Positions 56,691-64,000 of a DNA stretch of 64,000 bases are shown here, piece by piece. The DNA lies in NCBI RefSeq assembly GCF_004345265.1, contig NZ_SLUM01000012.1:1-64000 (forward strand), in the 5' to 3' direction. This stretch comes from Allofournierella massiliensis. GTDB taxonomy: Bacteria > Bacillota > Clostridia > Oscillospirales > Ruminococcaceae. Under the pieces are notes generated by a model. It was not told where the DNA came from. It saw nothing but the letters and a program-made list of their open reading frames with translations, and made no database searches. The position numbers and the translations under genes were made by a program. Positions within the stretch are counted from its first letter, which is position 1. The number at the start of each line of letters is the position of its first letter.

Positions 56691-58073
56691 TCAAAGTTCC
56701 AGGACTCGATCACAGGCGCACTGGAGAAATTCGCGGTCATGTGTCACCACCAGAACCACCCGGCCCTCGTCCGCCAGTTCCCGTGCGCAGCGGGCCACTT
56801 CCTGCATTCTTGCATAGTCCAGACCACTGGTGGGCTCGTCGAATACCAGCAGCGGCTTTTGGGACAGCATGGCGGTAGCCACCGCCAAACGCTGTTTCTG
56901 GCCGCCGGAGAGAGACATAGGGTGCTTTTCCCGGAACGCAAGCAAATGGAGCCGCTCCAACACCTCCTGGATGCGCTGGTCAGAGAGTCCTTCCATAGCC
57001 AACTGACACTCTCCCCATACGCTGTCGGAAAAGAGCTGATGGTTCACATCCTGCATGACGCAGTAGGCAATCCGCTGCCGCTGCTTCGCACCAAGGATGC
57101 GGCCGTTGAGGCGGATCGTTCCGGCACTCTCCCGCATCAGGCCGCACAAGCAGCGGGAAAGGGTGCTTTTTCCCACGCCATTGTCACCCGTGACGGCCAG
57201 CACCTCTCCCGGGCGGGCGGAGAAGGAAAGGTTTTGAAATACCGGCGGCTCCCGCTTGTACCGGCAGCACAGTCCCTCCACAGACAGTCCATCCTGTTCC
57301 CCCGCGGCGCGGGAGGGCGGCAGAGTCACCTGAGTAGGCGTGAGTGTGCGAAGGCCCAGAGCGATCCGTTCTGTCTCAGCCAGCCGCCGGAATTCTGCTC
57401 CGCTCCAGATCCGCTCCACGATCCCGTCCCGCAGATAGACAGCCCGATCTATGAGATCCGCCAGAAAGTACAACCGATGCTCCGCAATGAGAATGGTGTG
57501 TCCCCGACTTTTCAGGTATGCGATTTGATCATGGAGTCTTTCGATGGTTTCCCGATCCAAATTGGCCGTAGGCTCATCCAGAATGTAGAGCTTCGGCCCC
57601 ATGGCATAGACCGAGGCAAAGGCCAGCAGCTGCTTTTCTCCGCCCGACATGGCGAAGATGTTCCGCCCCCTCAACCGCTTCAGATGCAGGCGGTCGGTGG
57701 TATCATCCAGCCGACGGAGGATCTCACCCCGGGTCATACCCTGATTTTCCAGGCCAAAAGCCAGCTCGCTGTCGGAATCCATGTTGAAAAACTGACTTTT
57801 GGGGTTCTGGAAAACAGACCCCACCTGCCGGGCCAGCTGGTAAAGAGGTTGTTCCCGCACCGGCGCGCCGTGGAGCAGGACCTGTCCGGTCAGCGTGCAG
57901 TCCTCCGTAAATGCCGGGATCAGGCCGTTGACCAACTTGGTGATGGTGGTCTTTCCGCAGCCGGAAGCGCCGCAGAGCAAGACACACTCGCCCGGTCGGA
58001 TGGTCAGATCCACATGGGTGAGGGTGCCCACTTCTTTTGTATAGGAAAAGGACACATCTTGCAGCTCTACCAT
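56691..58073 (-). CDS. ecfA: ECF transporter fused double ATPase, copy C
   Basis: This 460-residue double ATPase has Walker A GASGCGKTT near residue 35 and GDNGVGKST near 290, signatures MSGGEKQL and LSGGQKQR, and Walker B LYILDEPTANLD and LLVFDEPTSGLD. The ATG overlaps the ecfT stop by seven bases. It matches copies A and B in plan. It follows mptD and ecfT copy C and precedes AraC C by 18 bases. Confidence 0.9.
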   Translation of the reverse strand: MVELQDVSFSYTKEVGTLTHVDLTIRPGECVLLCGASGCGKTTITKLVNGLIPAFTEDCTLTGQVLLHGAPVREQPLYQLARQVGSVFQNPKSQFFNMDSDSELAFGLENQGMTRGEILRRLDDTTDRLHLKRLRGRNIFAMSGGEKQLLAFASVYAMGPKLYILDEPTANLDRETIERLHDQIAYLKSRGHTILIAEHRLYFLADLIDRAVYLRDGIVERIWSGAEFRRLAETERIALGLRTLTPTQVTLPPSRAAGEQDGLSVEGLCCRYKREPPVFQNLSFSARPGEVLAVTGDNGVGKSTLSRCLCGLMRESAGTIRLNGRILGAKQRQRIAYCVMQDVNHQLFSDSVWGECQLAMEGLSDQRIQEVLERLHLLAFREKHPMSLSGGQKQRLAVATAMLSQKPLLVFDEPTSGLDYARMQEVARCARELADEGRVVLVVTHDREFLQCACDRVLEL

Positions 58074-58762
58074 GGAAACACCCCCAATTTGGCCGCCAGA
58101 AGGGCAGCAGTCAACCCCACGCCCACGACAAATGCGGCGCTGTCCACCGGCGAGGCCCGCAGCTCCACCAGACTGGTCTTAGGCGCCGGGTCCTCGATTC
58201 CCCGGGTTACTGCCGCTGCGGACAGCTCCTCCGCAGTGCCGGTAGCGGAGACCATCAGGGGAACCATGATTCCCTCCAGCTTTGCCAATCCCCGGATGCC
58301 CCGCAATCGCATCGCATCCCGGATATAGCCTGTCTCTTCCCGAATGGCTGGGAAGTACCGCAGCGTCACCGAGACGGCTACGATCAGCCGCTGAGGGAAA
58401 TGGATCTTCCGCATTCCAGCCACCAGATAAGGCATAGGCGTCCGGCGAAGCATCAGAAAGCCGAGCATCAGGCAAGGCATCATTCGGCGGGCATAGTTGG
58501 CAAAAATAGAGAAGCTGGTAGCAACCCATCCCGGCGCAGCCGGCAGAATCCAGTATTGCAGGCACAGGATTCCTCCGAAGATCAAGAGGCTTTTCCCCAC
58601 CATGGCAAAGCAGCGATGGAGCAGCATCAGGAGCAGGAGAAAACCGATCCATATCATTTCCATCCAAAAAGGTTGCTCACTAAAGGCTGCCAGATTGGCG
58701 AAAACCAGCAGAGCAAGACCCACCCTGGGGTCGAACACCAAACAGCGCCGTGCCTCCTCCAT
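58067..58762 (-). CDS. ecfT: ECF transporter T component, copy C
   Basis: This 231-residue membrane protein begins EEARRCLVFDPRVGLALLVFANLAAF and contains the EcfT coupling segment MRLRGIRGLAKLEGIMVPLM and the AAVTRGIED motif. ATG 58762 is one base after the mptD stop; an eight-codon upstream extension lies inside mptD. It couples ATP hydrolysis to the S component. Confidence 0.87.
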   Translation of the reverse strand: MEEARRCLVFDPRVGLALLVFANLAAFSEQPFWMEMIWIGFLLLLMLLHRCFAMVGKSLLIFGGILCLQYWILPAAPGWVATSFSIFANYARRMMPCLMLGFLMLRRTPMPYLVAGMRKIHFPQRLIVAVSVTLRYFPAIREETGYIRDAMRLRGIRGLAKLEGIMVPLMVSATGTAEELSAAAVTRGIEDPAPKTSLVELRASPVDSAAFVVGVGLTAALLAAKLGVFPW

Positions 58763-58763
58763 G

Positions 58764-59363
58764 TTACAGAATCCCCGCCTTCTCAAAGTGCTTGCGGAAC
58801 ATTCCTTTGGCCAGCAGGATACCCAGAATAGCTCCCACGATAGGCGCCCCCACCAGAACCACGATCATACCCGGGGAAGTCAATGCCGCCAAGGTGGAGA
58901 CATAGGCTTCCGGCATTCCCTGCTGGCTGATCTGCGCCAGAAAACTGTCCCGCATGATCCAGACAGGCAGCGGGGAGCCGATCATCCCCAGCGAGAAAAA
59001 CACGTAGGCCAGAGCATTACCACGGAAAGACCGGTAATGGCTACAGATCCGGCAAAGCTCCGCCAGGATGCAGCTCACCGCAAAAGCAATGAGAATCACC
59101 ACCGTAAATTGGCCAGTAACAAAGTAGATCAAGGCCGTAATAAAGCCCATCAGGACCACTGCGCCGGTCTTTGGCACCTTAGTACACATCATCAGGAATG
59201 GGATACCCGCAAATACGGCGATCAGGCCAGGCATCAAGATCCAAAGCAGGGGATGCAGACCGCTGAGAAGCATAAAAGCAAAGTTGATGACAAAGTAGAT
59301 GGCGGAGAAAATTCCCACCGTAATGATGTCCTTTCCCGTCATCCCTTTTTTCTGCGTATTCAT
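58764..59363 (-). CDS. mptD: MptD-family ECF transporter S component, copy C
   Basis: This 199-residue protein opens MTGKDIITVGIFSAIYFVINFAF and ends RKHFEKAGI, as in copy B. GGAGAG lies nine bases before ATG 59363; the ATG at 59384 sits beside the operator with no ribosome site. It heads a long unit (mptD-ecfT-ecfA-araC, then the ABC pair past a terminator) starting at operator site 4. Confidence 0.85.
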   Translation of the reverse strand: MNTQKKGMTGKDIITVGIFSAIYFVINFAFMLLSGLHPLLWILMPGLIAVFAGIPFLMMCTKVPKTGAVVLMGFITALIYFVTGQFTVVILIAFAVSCILAELCRICSHYRSFRGNALAYVFFSLGMIGSPLPVWIMRDSFLAQISQQGMPEAYVSTLAALTSPGMIVVLVGAPIVGAILGILLAKGMFRKHFEKAGIL

Positions 59364-59386
59364 GATGTACCGCTCTCCATTCATGT

Positions 59387-59404
59387 GGTTAGATTATGCT
59401 AACC
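59387..59404. promoter_or_regulatory. Shared operator site 4 (GGTTAG-N6-CTAACC)
   Basis: The site lies 24 bases before the mptD copy C start. Its centre contains CATAAT (minus strand), a possible -10 box with a weak TTTTCT -35 sixteen bases upstream, so the operator would overlap the promoter. Confidence 0.68.
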
Positions 59405-59416
59405 ATTATTTCTGAG

Positions 59417-59435
59417 AAAAGGCGCTCAGCGCGCC
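59417..59435 (-). terminator. Short terminator after the methyltransferase operon
   Basis: On the minus strand GGCGC-GCTGA-GCGCC is followed by TTTTCT. The five-base stem is short, but it lies between the last methyltransferase gene and operator site 4, where a terminator is expected. Confidence 0.5.
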
Positions 59436-59491
59436 CCTCCTTACTGAGTATAGCGGCACATCGCAGTTCTTTCCGCTCCGATTGGACGACT

Positions 59492-60325
59492 TTATCCTGT
59501 TTGGTCATGGAATTTAGCGCTGTGACAGAGATGTACCATCTTCACCATACAGAATCGGTCCGAAACTGCCATGCTGACCTTGGTGGACAGCTTCAATCCG
59601 GTTCGGGTGATATGGCGGTAATAAGGCTCCTCAGCCAGCACCCTGACCCCACTGCCAATTTTTCCGGCCAGCACCGATGCGGAATCCACATAGAAAAACA
59701 TCTGCGCATCTCCGTGGCCCACTTGCTTCATGTACTTTTTCCGCATCATGGCCATACCGCTTTTGCTCACGGTATCAAAGACGATTTCAATCTCTCCAAA
59801 CCCCGTGAGCATCCGCAGGAGTCCCACAACCTTGCTTTCCTCAAAATAGTGGAACAGGCCGCCAGCGGTGACCAGAATAGGAGCATCCGGCACATCAGCG
59901 CGGATCTGCTTGATCCAGTCCTCGGCAAAGGCGTCTCCGGCGAGATAGGTCTCCCGCTCCGGCTCCAGCAGCAGCTCTCGCCGGTACTCCACCACATGGG
60001 GCAGATCCACGGTATACCAGTGCGACCTTCCATTGTCGCAGCGGTAATAGGCCGTCTCCAGGCCACAGCCGAGCTGGACGATCACACCGTCCGGCCTGCG
60101 CTCCAGAAAGGCCCGGATGATCCGGTCCAGATTGGCAGACCGAGCGGTGGAAGCCAGCAGGGTATACTGACTCAGGCGGCCCTGCGACAGCAGCTCGGGC
60201 GGCAGCTTCTCCTTCAGCTCCAGCGCCTTCCCATCGTATAAGATCTGCGGGCAGTGCTCGCTGGCATAGAGCCTGCCCAGCATGGGGACAAACAATGTGT
60301 CCTCCACAACGCCCAACTTGGACAT
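59492..60325 (-). CDS. SAM-dependent methyltransferase, leucine carboxyl methyltransferase-like, copy 2
   Basis: This 277-residue protein matches the LCM/PPM1 family of O-methyltransferases. GVIVQLGCGLETAYYRCDNG near residue 85 is the SAM-binding loop, WYTVDLPHVVEYRRELL carries the acidic ribose-binding residue, and ILVTAGGLFHYFEE the later conserved strand. Relatives methylate carboxyl or hydroxyl groups of small molecules and proteins. It is the last gene of the methyltransferase unit and resembles the gene at 62760. Confidence 0.82.
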   Translation of the reverse strand: MSKLGVVEDTLFVPMLGRLYASEHCPQILYDGKALELKEKLPPELLSQGRLSQYTLLASTARSANLDRIIRAFLERRPDGVIVQLGCGLETAYYRCDNGRSHWYTVDLPHVVEYRRELLLEPERETYLAGDAFAEDWIKQIRADVPDAPILVTAGGLFHYFEESKVVGLLRMLTGFGEIEIVFDTVSKSGMAMMRKKYMKQVGHGDAQMFFYVDSASVLAGKIGSGVRVLAEEPYYRHITRTGLKLSTKVSMAVSDRFCMVKMVHLCHSAKFHDQTG

Positions 60326-60349
60326 GGTCAGCCCTCCCGTTTTGACGAA

Positions 60350-61165
60350 TTACTTTCTGCCGACAAGCAGCTGGGAAGATCCCAGCATCATCATGGCAGC
60401 CCGGCGGTGGGAGCCGAAGGCTTCTTCTGCGGTATCAATGAGCCGGACATCCTGATAGCCCATCTCCCGCAGCTTTTGCGCAAAGGCATCCATATCGCCG
60501 TACAGCTTGGGCTTCATATCATCGTTCAGAGCAAAGACGCCTCCTTTTTTCAGCACCCGCAGGCTCTCCAGCAGCAGCTTGTGCATATCGGCTCCCATGA
60601 CATTGTGGTAGACATAGTTGCTGATGACCGCATCAAAACTCTCATCGGGGAAATCCAGATGATTGGCGTCGCCATGCTGGAATACACACCGGGAGGCCAC
60701 ACCTTCACTTGCGGCGTTTTTCTCACAGAGGGCCTTGCTGTAATTGTAAACAGCTCCCCAGTAGTCCATGCCAGTGACCTTTGTCTCCGGCCAGGTTAGG
60801 GCCGCACGGATCGACAGGGCCCCGGAACCGCATCCGACCTCCAAGAGACTGCCCTGGCCGTCATAGTCCAGGTGAGAGAGAACGACCCGGTGAACCTGTT
60901 CCATGATCCCGCCACCGCCAAAGGCATACTGACGCCTGATCCATGTGATCCAGACCAGCAGGGCCACCAGCGCCGCCGCAACAACAGAGAACAGAACACC
61001 GAGAACCGTGATGTGGAACACCAAAAAGGAGAGTACGGCCAAAACTACGGCCAGAGCCGTGATACCGCCAATAATATAGAACACGGGATTGGACATCCAG
61101 CTTCCGTAGTCTTCGCCATGGCTACCGAGACGAATTTCTGCTTGTTGATTACGCTTTTGCTGCAT
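60350..61165 (-). CDS. Membrane-anchored class I SAM methyltransferase
   Basis: This 271-residue protein has two N-terminal membrane helices (about residues 25-75) and a cytoplasmic class I methyltransferase domain: SLLEVGCGSGALSIRAAL is the SAM loop, VTGMDYW the acidic strand, and DAVISNYVYHNV motif IV. AGGAGG precedes ATG 61165 by six bases; an upstream extension of 47 codons overlaps the previous gene and is not credible. The anchor suggests action at the membrane, perhaps on a substrate delivered by a transporter. Confidence 0.82.
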   Translation of the reverse strand: MQQKRNQQAEIRLGSHGEDYGSWMSNPVFYIIGGITALAVVLAVLSFLVFHITVLGVLFSVVAAALVALLVWITWIRRQYAFGGGGIMEQVHRVVLSHLDYDGQGSLLEVGCGSGALSIRAALTWPETKVTGMDYWGAVYNYSKALCEKNAASEGVASRCVFQHGDANHLDFPDESFDAVISNYVYHNVMGADMHKLLLESLRVLKKGGVFALNDDMKPKLYGDMDAFAQKLREMGYQDVRLIDTAEEAFGSHRRAAMMMLGSSQLLVGRK

Positions 61166-61206
61166 TTGATTTTCCTCCTGTTGTTCAATATTTGTGTACA
61201 ATTCGT

Positions 61207-61899
61207 TTACGGGTGTTTCTCCTTCGCCTTCCGGCAGACAAAAGAGGCTATGCCCTGAACGGTGCGAACCTTTGCCGGCCCGAATGTTTCCTCCAGACGA
61301 TGCCACAGGCTCTCCGCCGTCTCAAAGGGCGGGGTGAAATAGCCCTTTGGCACATACAGCCTGCGGATTATCCAGTCGGTGCGGCGGTTTTGCCCCCTCA
61401 CATAGAAGCAGCCGCAGAAGATCCCGCCTGGCCGCAGTACACGAAAGATCTCACGCCAGGCGGCCTCCTTATCCGGAAACGCATGAAACCCGTTGAGCGA
61501 GAGCACGATGTCGAAACTGCCATCCCCAAAAGGCAGCGCCCCAACATCCCCCTGCTGAAAGCACACATGGGAAAGTCCCTCGCCCCGGGATTTTGCCCGC
61601 TCCAGCATCTCCGGCGAGTAATCCAGGCAGGTGATCTCCGCCTCCGGCATTTCCCGATAGAGGGGCATGGTCAGTATGCCGGTACCCACGGGGACTTCCA
61701 GCAGTCTTCCGGAAAACCCCTCCGGTATTCCGGAAAGGGCGGCGGAAAGGTAGTCCTGGGTTTCCGCCCGATCCATTCCCCATATCAGGCGGCACACCGC
61801 CCGGCCTGACAGGGTGGAACAGGTGATCATGCCATCATAAAATGTCCGTTTGCCTCCCAATCCCCGGTAGGCGTTTTGAATCCGCTCTTCTTGTCCCAT
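61207..61899 (-). CDS. Class I SAM-dependent methyltransferase (UbiE/Methyltransf_11-like)
   Basis: This 230-residue protein has the class I motifs: RLLEVPVGTGILTMPLY (SAM loop, with VPVGTG where relatives often have GCGTG), ITCLDYSPEMLERAK, DVGALPFGDGSFDIVLSLNGFHAF and VLRPGGIFCGCFYV. I start at ATG 61899, with AAGGTG upstream; GTG 61917 is an alternative. It lies between the small membrane protein and the membrane-anchored methyltransferase. Confidence 0.82.
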   Translation of the reverse strand: MGQEERIQNAYRGLGGKRTFYDGMITCSTLSGRAVCRLIWGMDRAETQDYLSAALSGIPEGFSGRLLEVPVGTGILTMPLYREMPEAEITCLDYSPEMLERAKSRGEGLSHVCFQQGDVGALPFGDGSFDIVLSLNGFHAFPDKEAAWREIFRVLRPGGIFCGCFYVRGQNRRTDWIIRRLYVPKGYFTPPFETAESLWHRLEETFGPAKVRTVQGIASFVCRKAKEKHP

Positions 61900-62182
61900 T
61901 TTTTCACCTTCACTCACTCAAGCACCCAGCGCCACATCCAGCGTCATCATGAGGGCAGAGCTGGTACCAAACAGTGTGGGTCCCACATTGGAGCGCTTGT
62001 TTACTGATATCTTCGGAGTCATTTCATCTAATGCCGCTGAAAGCCACACTCTTCATCTTTTTGCTTCCTCCATCGGGCCCTCTGGGGGTATGAAAAACAA
62101 TTTTTGCATCCCCATCATCTTGACTGCCGGACTGACGATTTGAAAAGGGACACTCATGCGGCACATCTTGTTTTCTTACCGT

Positions 62183-62698
62183 TCACCAAAATATTTCGAT
62201 GAGCAGCCCCAGCCCTGCCTGAGCCGCCGCCAGGATGGGGCACATCAAAAACGGCCACTGGAGCAGGTGCTCCGGCAGAGCGTAGTCCTTCATCCACGCG
62301 TTGAACCCGTAGCCGGGGTGCCCTTCGGTTCCCGGGATGATAAACCGGCTTTTCGCCTTCCTCTGAATCAGCCAGAAATCCAGAAAGAACAGGTCGCAGA
62401 AATTGACCATCATCCACTGGATATACCCGGTCAGGGCCAGAGGCCAGAACCCTGGTGTCCCGCCCTCCATGGTACTGACCGCGCCATAAAGCAGAAGGGG
62501 CAGCAGCTCCCCAAAACAGATCCAAAGCCAGTAAAAGCGGTTTTCCGCACTGGTGGGCGGATCTTTCGCCGCCTTGATGATGGCGGGCGGATAACAGGGG
62601 AACATCAGCCGGGGTTTATACAGCGCCACCAGTCCGGCAAACAGGTTAAAGTAGGCCGCCATAGCAAACCCGTCCAAAACGGTGCGCGTCCAGTTCAT
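62183..62698 (-). CDS. Uncharacterised membrane protein in the methyltransferase operon
   Basis: This 171-residue protein has four predicted helices and the segments ENRFYWLWICFGELLPLLLYGA and YIQWMMVNFCDLFFLDFWLIQRK. I do not recognise a family. AGGGG precedes ATG 62698 by six or seven bases; an ATG six bases upstream has no room for a ribosome site. A gap of about 280 bases without a gene follows before the next methyltransferase gene. The gene is same-strand with the surrounding methyltransferases and so probably co-transcribed. Confidence 0.7.
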   Translation of the reverse strand: MNWTRTVLDGFAMAAYFNLFAGLVALYKPRLMFPCYPPAIIKAAKDPPTSAENRFYWLWICFGELLPLLLYGAVSTMEGGTPGFWPLALTGYIQWMMVNFCDLFFLDFWLIQRKAKSRFIIPGTEGHPGYGFNAWMKDYALPEHLLQWPFLMCPILAAAQAGLGLLIEIFW

Positions 62699-62759
62699 AC
62701 ACATCCCCTATCACGATCATTTGCTCGTATTCCGGGTGGAAAAAGTCGGTTAGGTATCA

Positions 62760-63605
62760 TCATTCTGCAAAGTCGATCCGGACGATCTGCAGATGCATCG
62801 GTCCGTCGGCCAGCTTCGCCAGCAGCCGGTGGACGGGCCGAACCGCCGGATCATGAAGTGATTGATAGCCCAGCATATAGCCCCGGCTGGAAACAGAAAA
62901 AAGCGGCGACCATGGCTCCAGCTCCCGCCTGGCGTCCTTGACGGAAAAATAGGCGCCCACATCCCGGATGCCCGCCTGCTTCACCCAGGTTTTCAGCATC
63001 AGCCGGACAGCCGTTTTCCCGGCCGCGTCAAAGACAAGCCGCCCTCTTGGGAAGCGTTTTGCGATGCCTGTGGCCAGAGATTTGACATCTTCCGTCGTGA
63101 AGTAGTAGAAGACCCCGGCGGCAAACAGCACCGCTCCATCCTCAGGATCAGTGCGGACGGCATCCATCCAGCGCGGGTCTTTCAGATCAAAGGCCAGGTT
63201 TTTCTCCCGCTCCCCGGCGGGAAGCAGGCGATCCCGCAGCTCGATCACATCCGGCAGATCGATGTTCCAGATGCTGCACCGGCCGTTGTCGCAGGCCCGC
63301 CCGGTGTTGTCCAGACCGCAGCCCAGATTGATGACAGCGGCTCTGGGATGGGCATTCAGATAGTCCCGCACCTCCCAGGCGAGGTCATTCTGGCGCATGG
63401 CGACCTCCAGCGCGCCGAAGGTCTGCATCAGACCGTTTGCCTGCCGCTCCAAAGGGGAGAAGTCGTAGTCCACCTTCTCCATCAGCATGGCCGCCGTGGT
63501 ATCCTGATACAGTCCGGGGAACCGCCACGAGCAGAGCCGCCGGCCATACAGCGGGATGATGAGCGTCTCCTGCACGGAGTCCTTCTCGATTTTGTACTTC
63601 TCCAT
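62760..63605 (-). CDS. SAM-dependent methyltransferase, leucine carboxyl methyltransferase-like, copy 1
   Basis: This 281-residue LCM/PPM1-family protein has AAVINLGCGLDNTGRACDNG as SAM loop (near residue 90), WNIDLPDVIELRDRLLP and AVLFAAGVFYYFTTEDV. It parallels the gene at 59492 throughout. GAGGAGG precedes the ATG. It is the first gene of the unit and lies under operator site 5, so the methyltransferases are tied to the same control as the transporters. Confidence 0.84.
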   Translation of the reverse strand: MEKYKIEKDSVQETLIIPLYGRRLCSWRFPGLYQDTTAAMLMEKVDYDFSPLERQANGLMQTFGALEVAMRQNDLAWEVRDYLNAHPRAAVINLGCGLDNTGRACDNGRCSIWNIDLPDVIELRDRLLPAGEREKNLAFDLKDPRWMDAVRTDPEDGAVLFAAGVFYYFTTEDVKSLATGIAKRFPRGRLVFDAAGKTAVRLMLKTWVKQAGIRDVGAYFSVKDARRELEPWSPLFSVSSRGYMLGYQSLHDPAVRPVHRLLAKLADGPMHLQIVRIDFAE

Positions 63606-63640
63606 AGGCCCTCCTCAAAAGACACGGTACTCTACGCTTG

Positions 63641-63669
63641 ATTATAGTTAGCATTCGCTAACCAGTCAA
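63641..63669 (-). promoter_or_regulatory. Promoter with shared operator site 5 as spacer
   Basis: On the minus strand TTGACT (63669-63664), exactly 17 bases, and TATAAT (63646-63641) form a near-consensus promoter. The 17-base spacer is GGTTAGCGAATGCTAAC, the operator itself. A protein bound here would exclude RNA polymerase, so repression is strongly suggested. Confidence 0.85.
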
Positions 63670-63730
63670 GTCATTTTCCATTTGCAGCAGCAATTGCCCC
63701 TTCAAGCGCAATCTCCCGCGCACAACAAGA

Positions 63731-63770
63731 GTGCCGCCGCCGGAATATACCCGGTGACGGCACTTCTCTT
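63731..63770. terminator. Hairpin between ABC gene and methyltransferase operon
   Basis: GTGCCG.C.CCGG pairs with CCGG.GACGGCAC around a six-base loop; TTCTCTTTT follows on plus and only CTCTTG on minus. It could end the minus-strand ABC transcript, but the T-run is on the other strand. Confidence 0.5.
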
Positions 63771-63797
63771 TTCATAATGGTTTGGGCGTTTCCTCGC

Positions 63798-64000
63798 TCA
63801 GAGTTTCCACTGGCCGGACTCTTTACGGCCAGATACGAACGCTCGATACAGGCCCTCCTGGGCCATGAGCTGGCTGTGTGTGCCTCGCTGAACGATCTGT
63901 CCGCCGTCCAGCACCAGGATCTGGTCGGCGTTACGGACTGTCTTCAGCCGGTGCGCGATCATCAGAATGGTCTTGTCCCGGGTCAGGGCTTCGATGGCCT
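63798..64000 (-). CDS. ABC transporter ATPase C-terminus (cut by window end)
   Basis: The last 67 codons of an ABC half-transporter ATPase are visible: [30 protein letters not shown], with the switch His, and the end [16 protein letters not shown]. The tail resembles the ABC subunits of pairs A and C, so a third transporter pair probably begins beyond the window. Confidence 0.85.
   Translation of the reverse strand, partial: AIEALTRDKTILMIAHRLKTVRNADQILVLDGGQIVQRGTHSQLMAQEGLYRAFVSGRKESGQWKL

Noticed and set aside
61949-62143. 64-residue open frame between methyltransferase genes
   Set aside because: It is antisense to the direction of the operon, has no ribosome site and no recognisable features.

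Overview
The window looks like a chromosomal segment of a gut-type Clostridia (Bacillota), probably Oscillospiraceae/Ruminococcaceae. That is inferred from AGGAGG-type ribosome sites, TTGACA/TATAAT promoters, an alpha-glucan operon of GH13/GH77 enzymes, and integrative-conjugative-element (ICE) gene families typical of clostridia. I ran no database searches, so family names rest on recognising motifs and domain order.

Region 1 (about 0.3-18.5 kb) is a maltodextrin/glycogen locus. On the minus strand, reading down from 17.1 kb, are a sugar-binding lipoprotein, two MalF/MalG permeases, type I pullulanase, glycogen debranching enzyme, glycogen phosphorylase, 4-alpha-glucanotransferase, neopullulanase-like GH13, a HAD phosphatase broken by a stop codon, and oligo-1,6-glucosidase. 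A terminator follows, then an acetyltransferase and a DUF1349 protein with their own promoter. A divergent LacI-type regulator and two near-identical 16-bp operator candidates sit at the head. No transporter ATPase is encoded here.

Region 2 (18.6-21.4 kb) holds a MarR regulator with a probable DAPG (PhlG-like) hydrolase and an AEC-family transporter, and an isolated MoaE-like gene facing them.

Region 3 (22.2-30.2 kb) is a complete type II Wadjet anti-plasmid system, jetABCD, in one overlapping operon bounded by non-coding DNA with a shared short motif.

Region 4 (30.9-36.3 kb) is a decayed ICE: a Fic remnant abutting a 5'-truncated MobP3-type relaxase with Sel1 repeats, a toprim/DUF3991 protein, a VirD4 coupling protein with a one-base frameshift, a small HTH gene, a winged-HTH gene and a frameshifted DtxR-family regulator.

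Region 5 (36.4-64.0 kb) is an unusual island. It holds three paralogous ECF-type importers (MptD-like S component, EcfT, fused double EcfA), two pairs of YbtP/YbtQ- or IrtAB-like ABC transporters plus the end of another ABC gene, four AraC regulators, an alpha/beta hydrolase, an AbrB/ATC-hydrolase/DUF998 operon, and an operon of four SAM-dependent methyltransferases with one membrane protein. Five intergenic regions carry the same inverted repeat, GTTAG-N6-CTAAC. At 63.65 kb this repeat exactly fills the spacer of a TTGACT/TATAAT promoter. I infer a coordinated, probably metal-responsive regulon for importing and modifying a small molecule, perhaps a siderophore-like compound. The layout recalls the eqbHIJKL part of the equibactin locus, but no synthesis genes are present. 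One ABC gene here also carries an in-frame stop.
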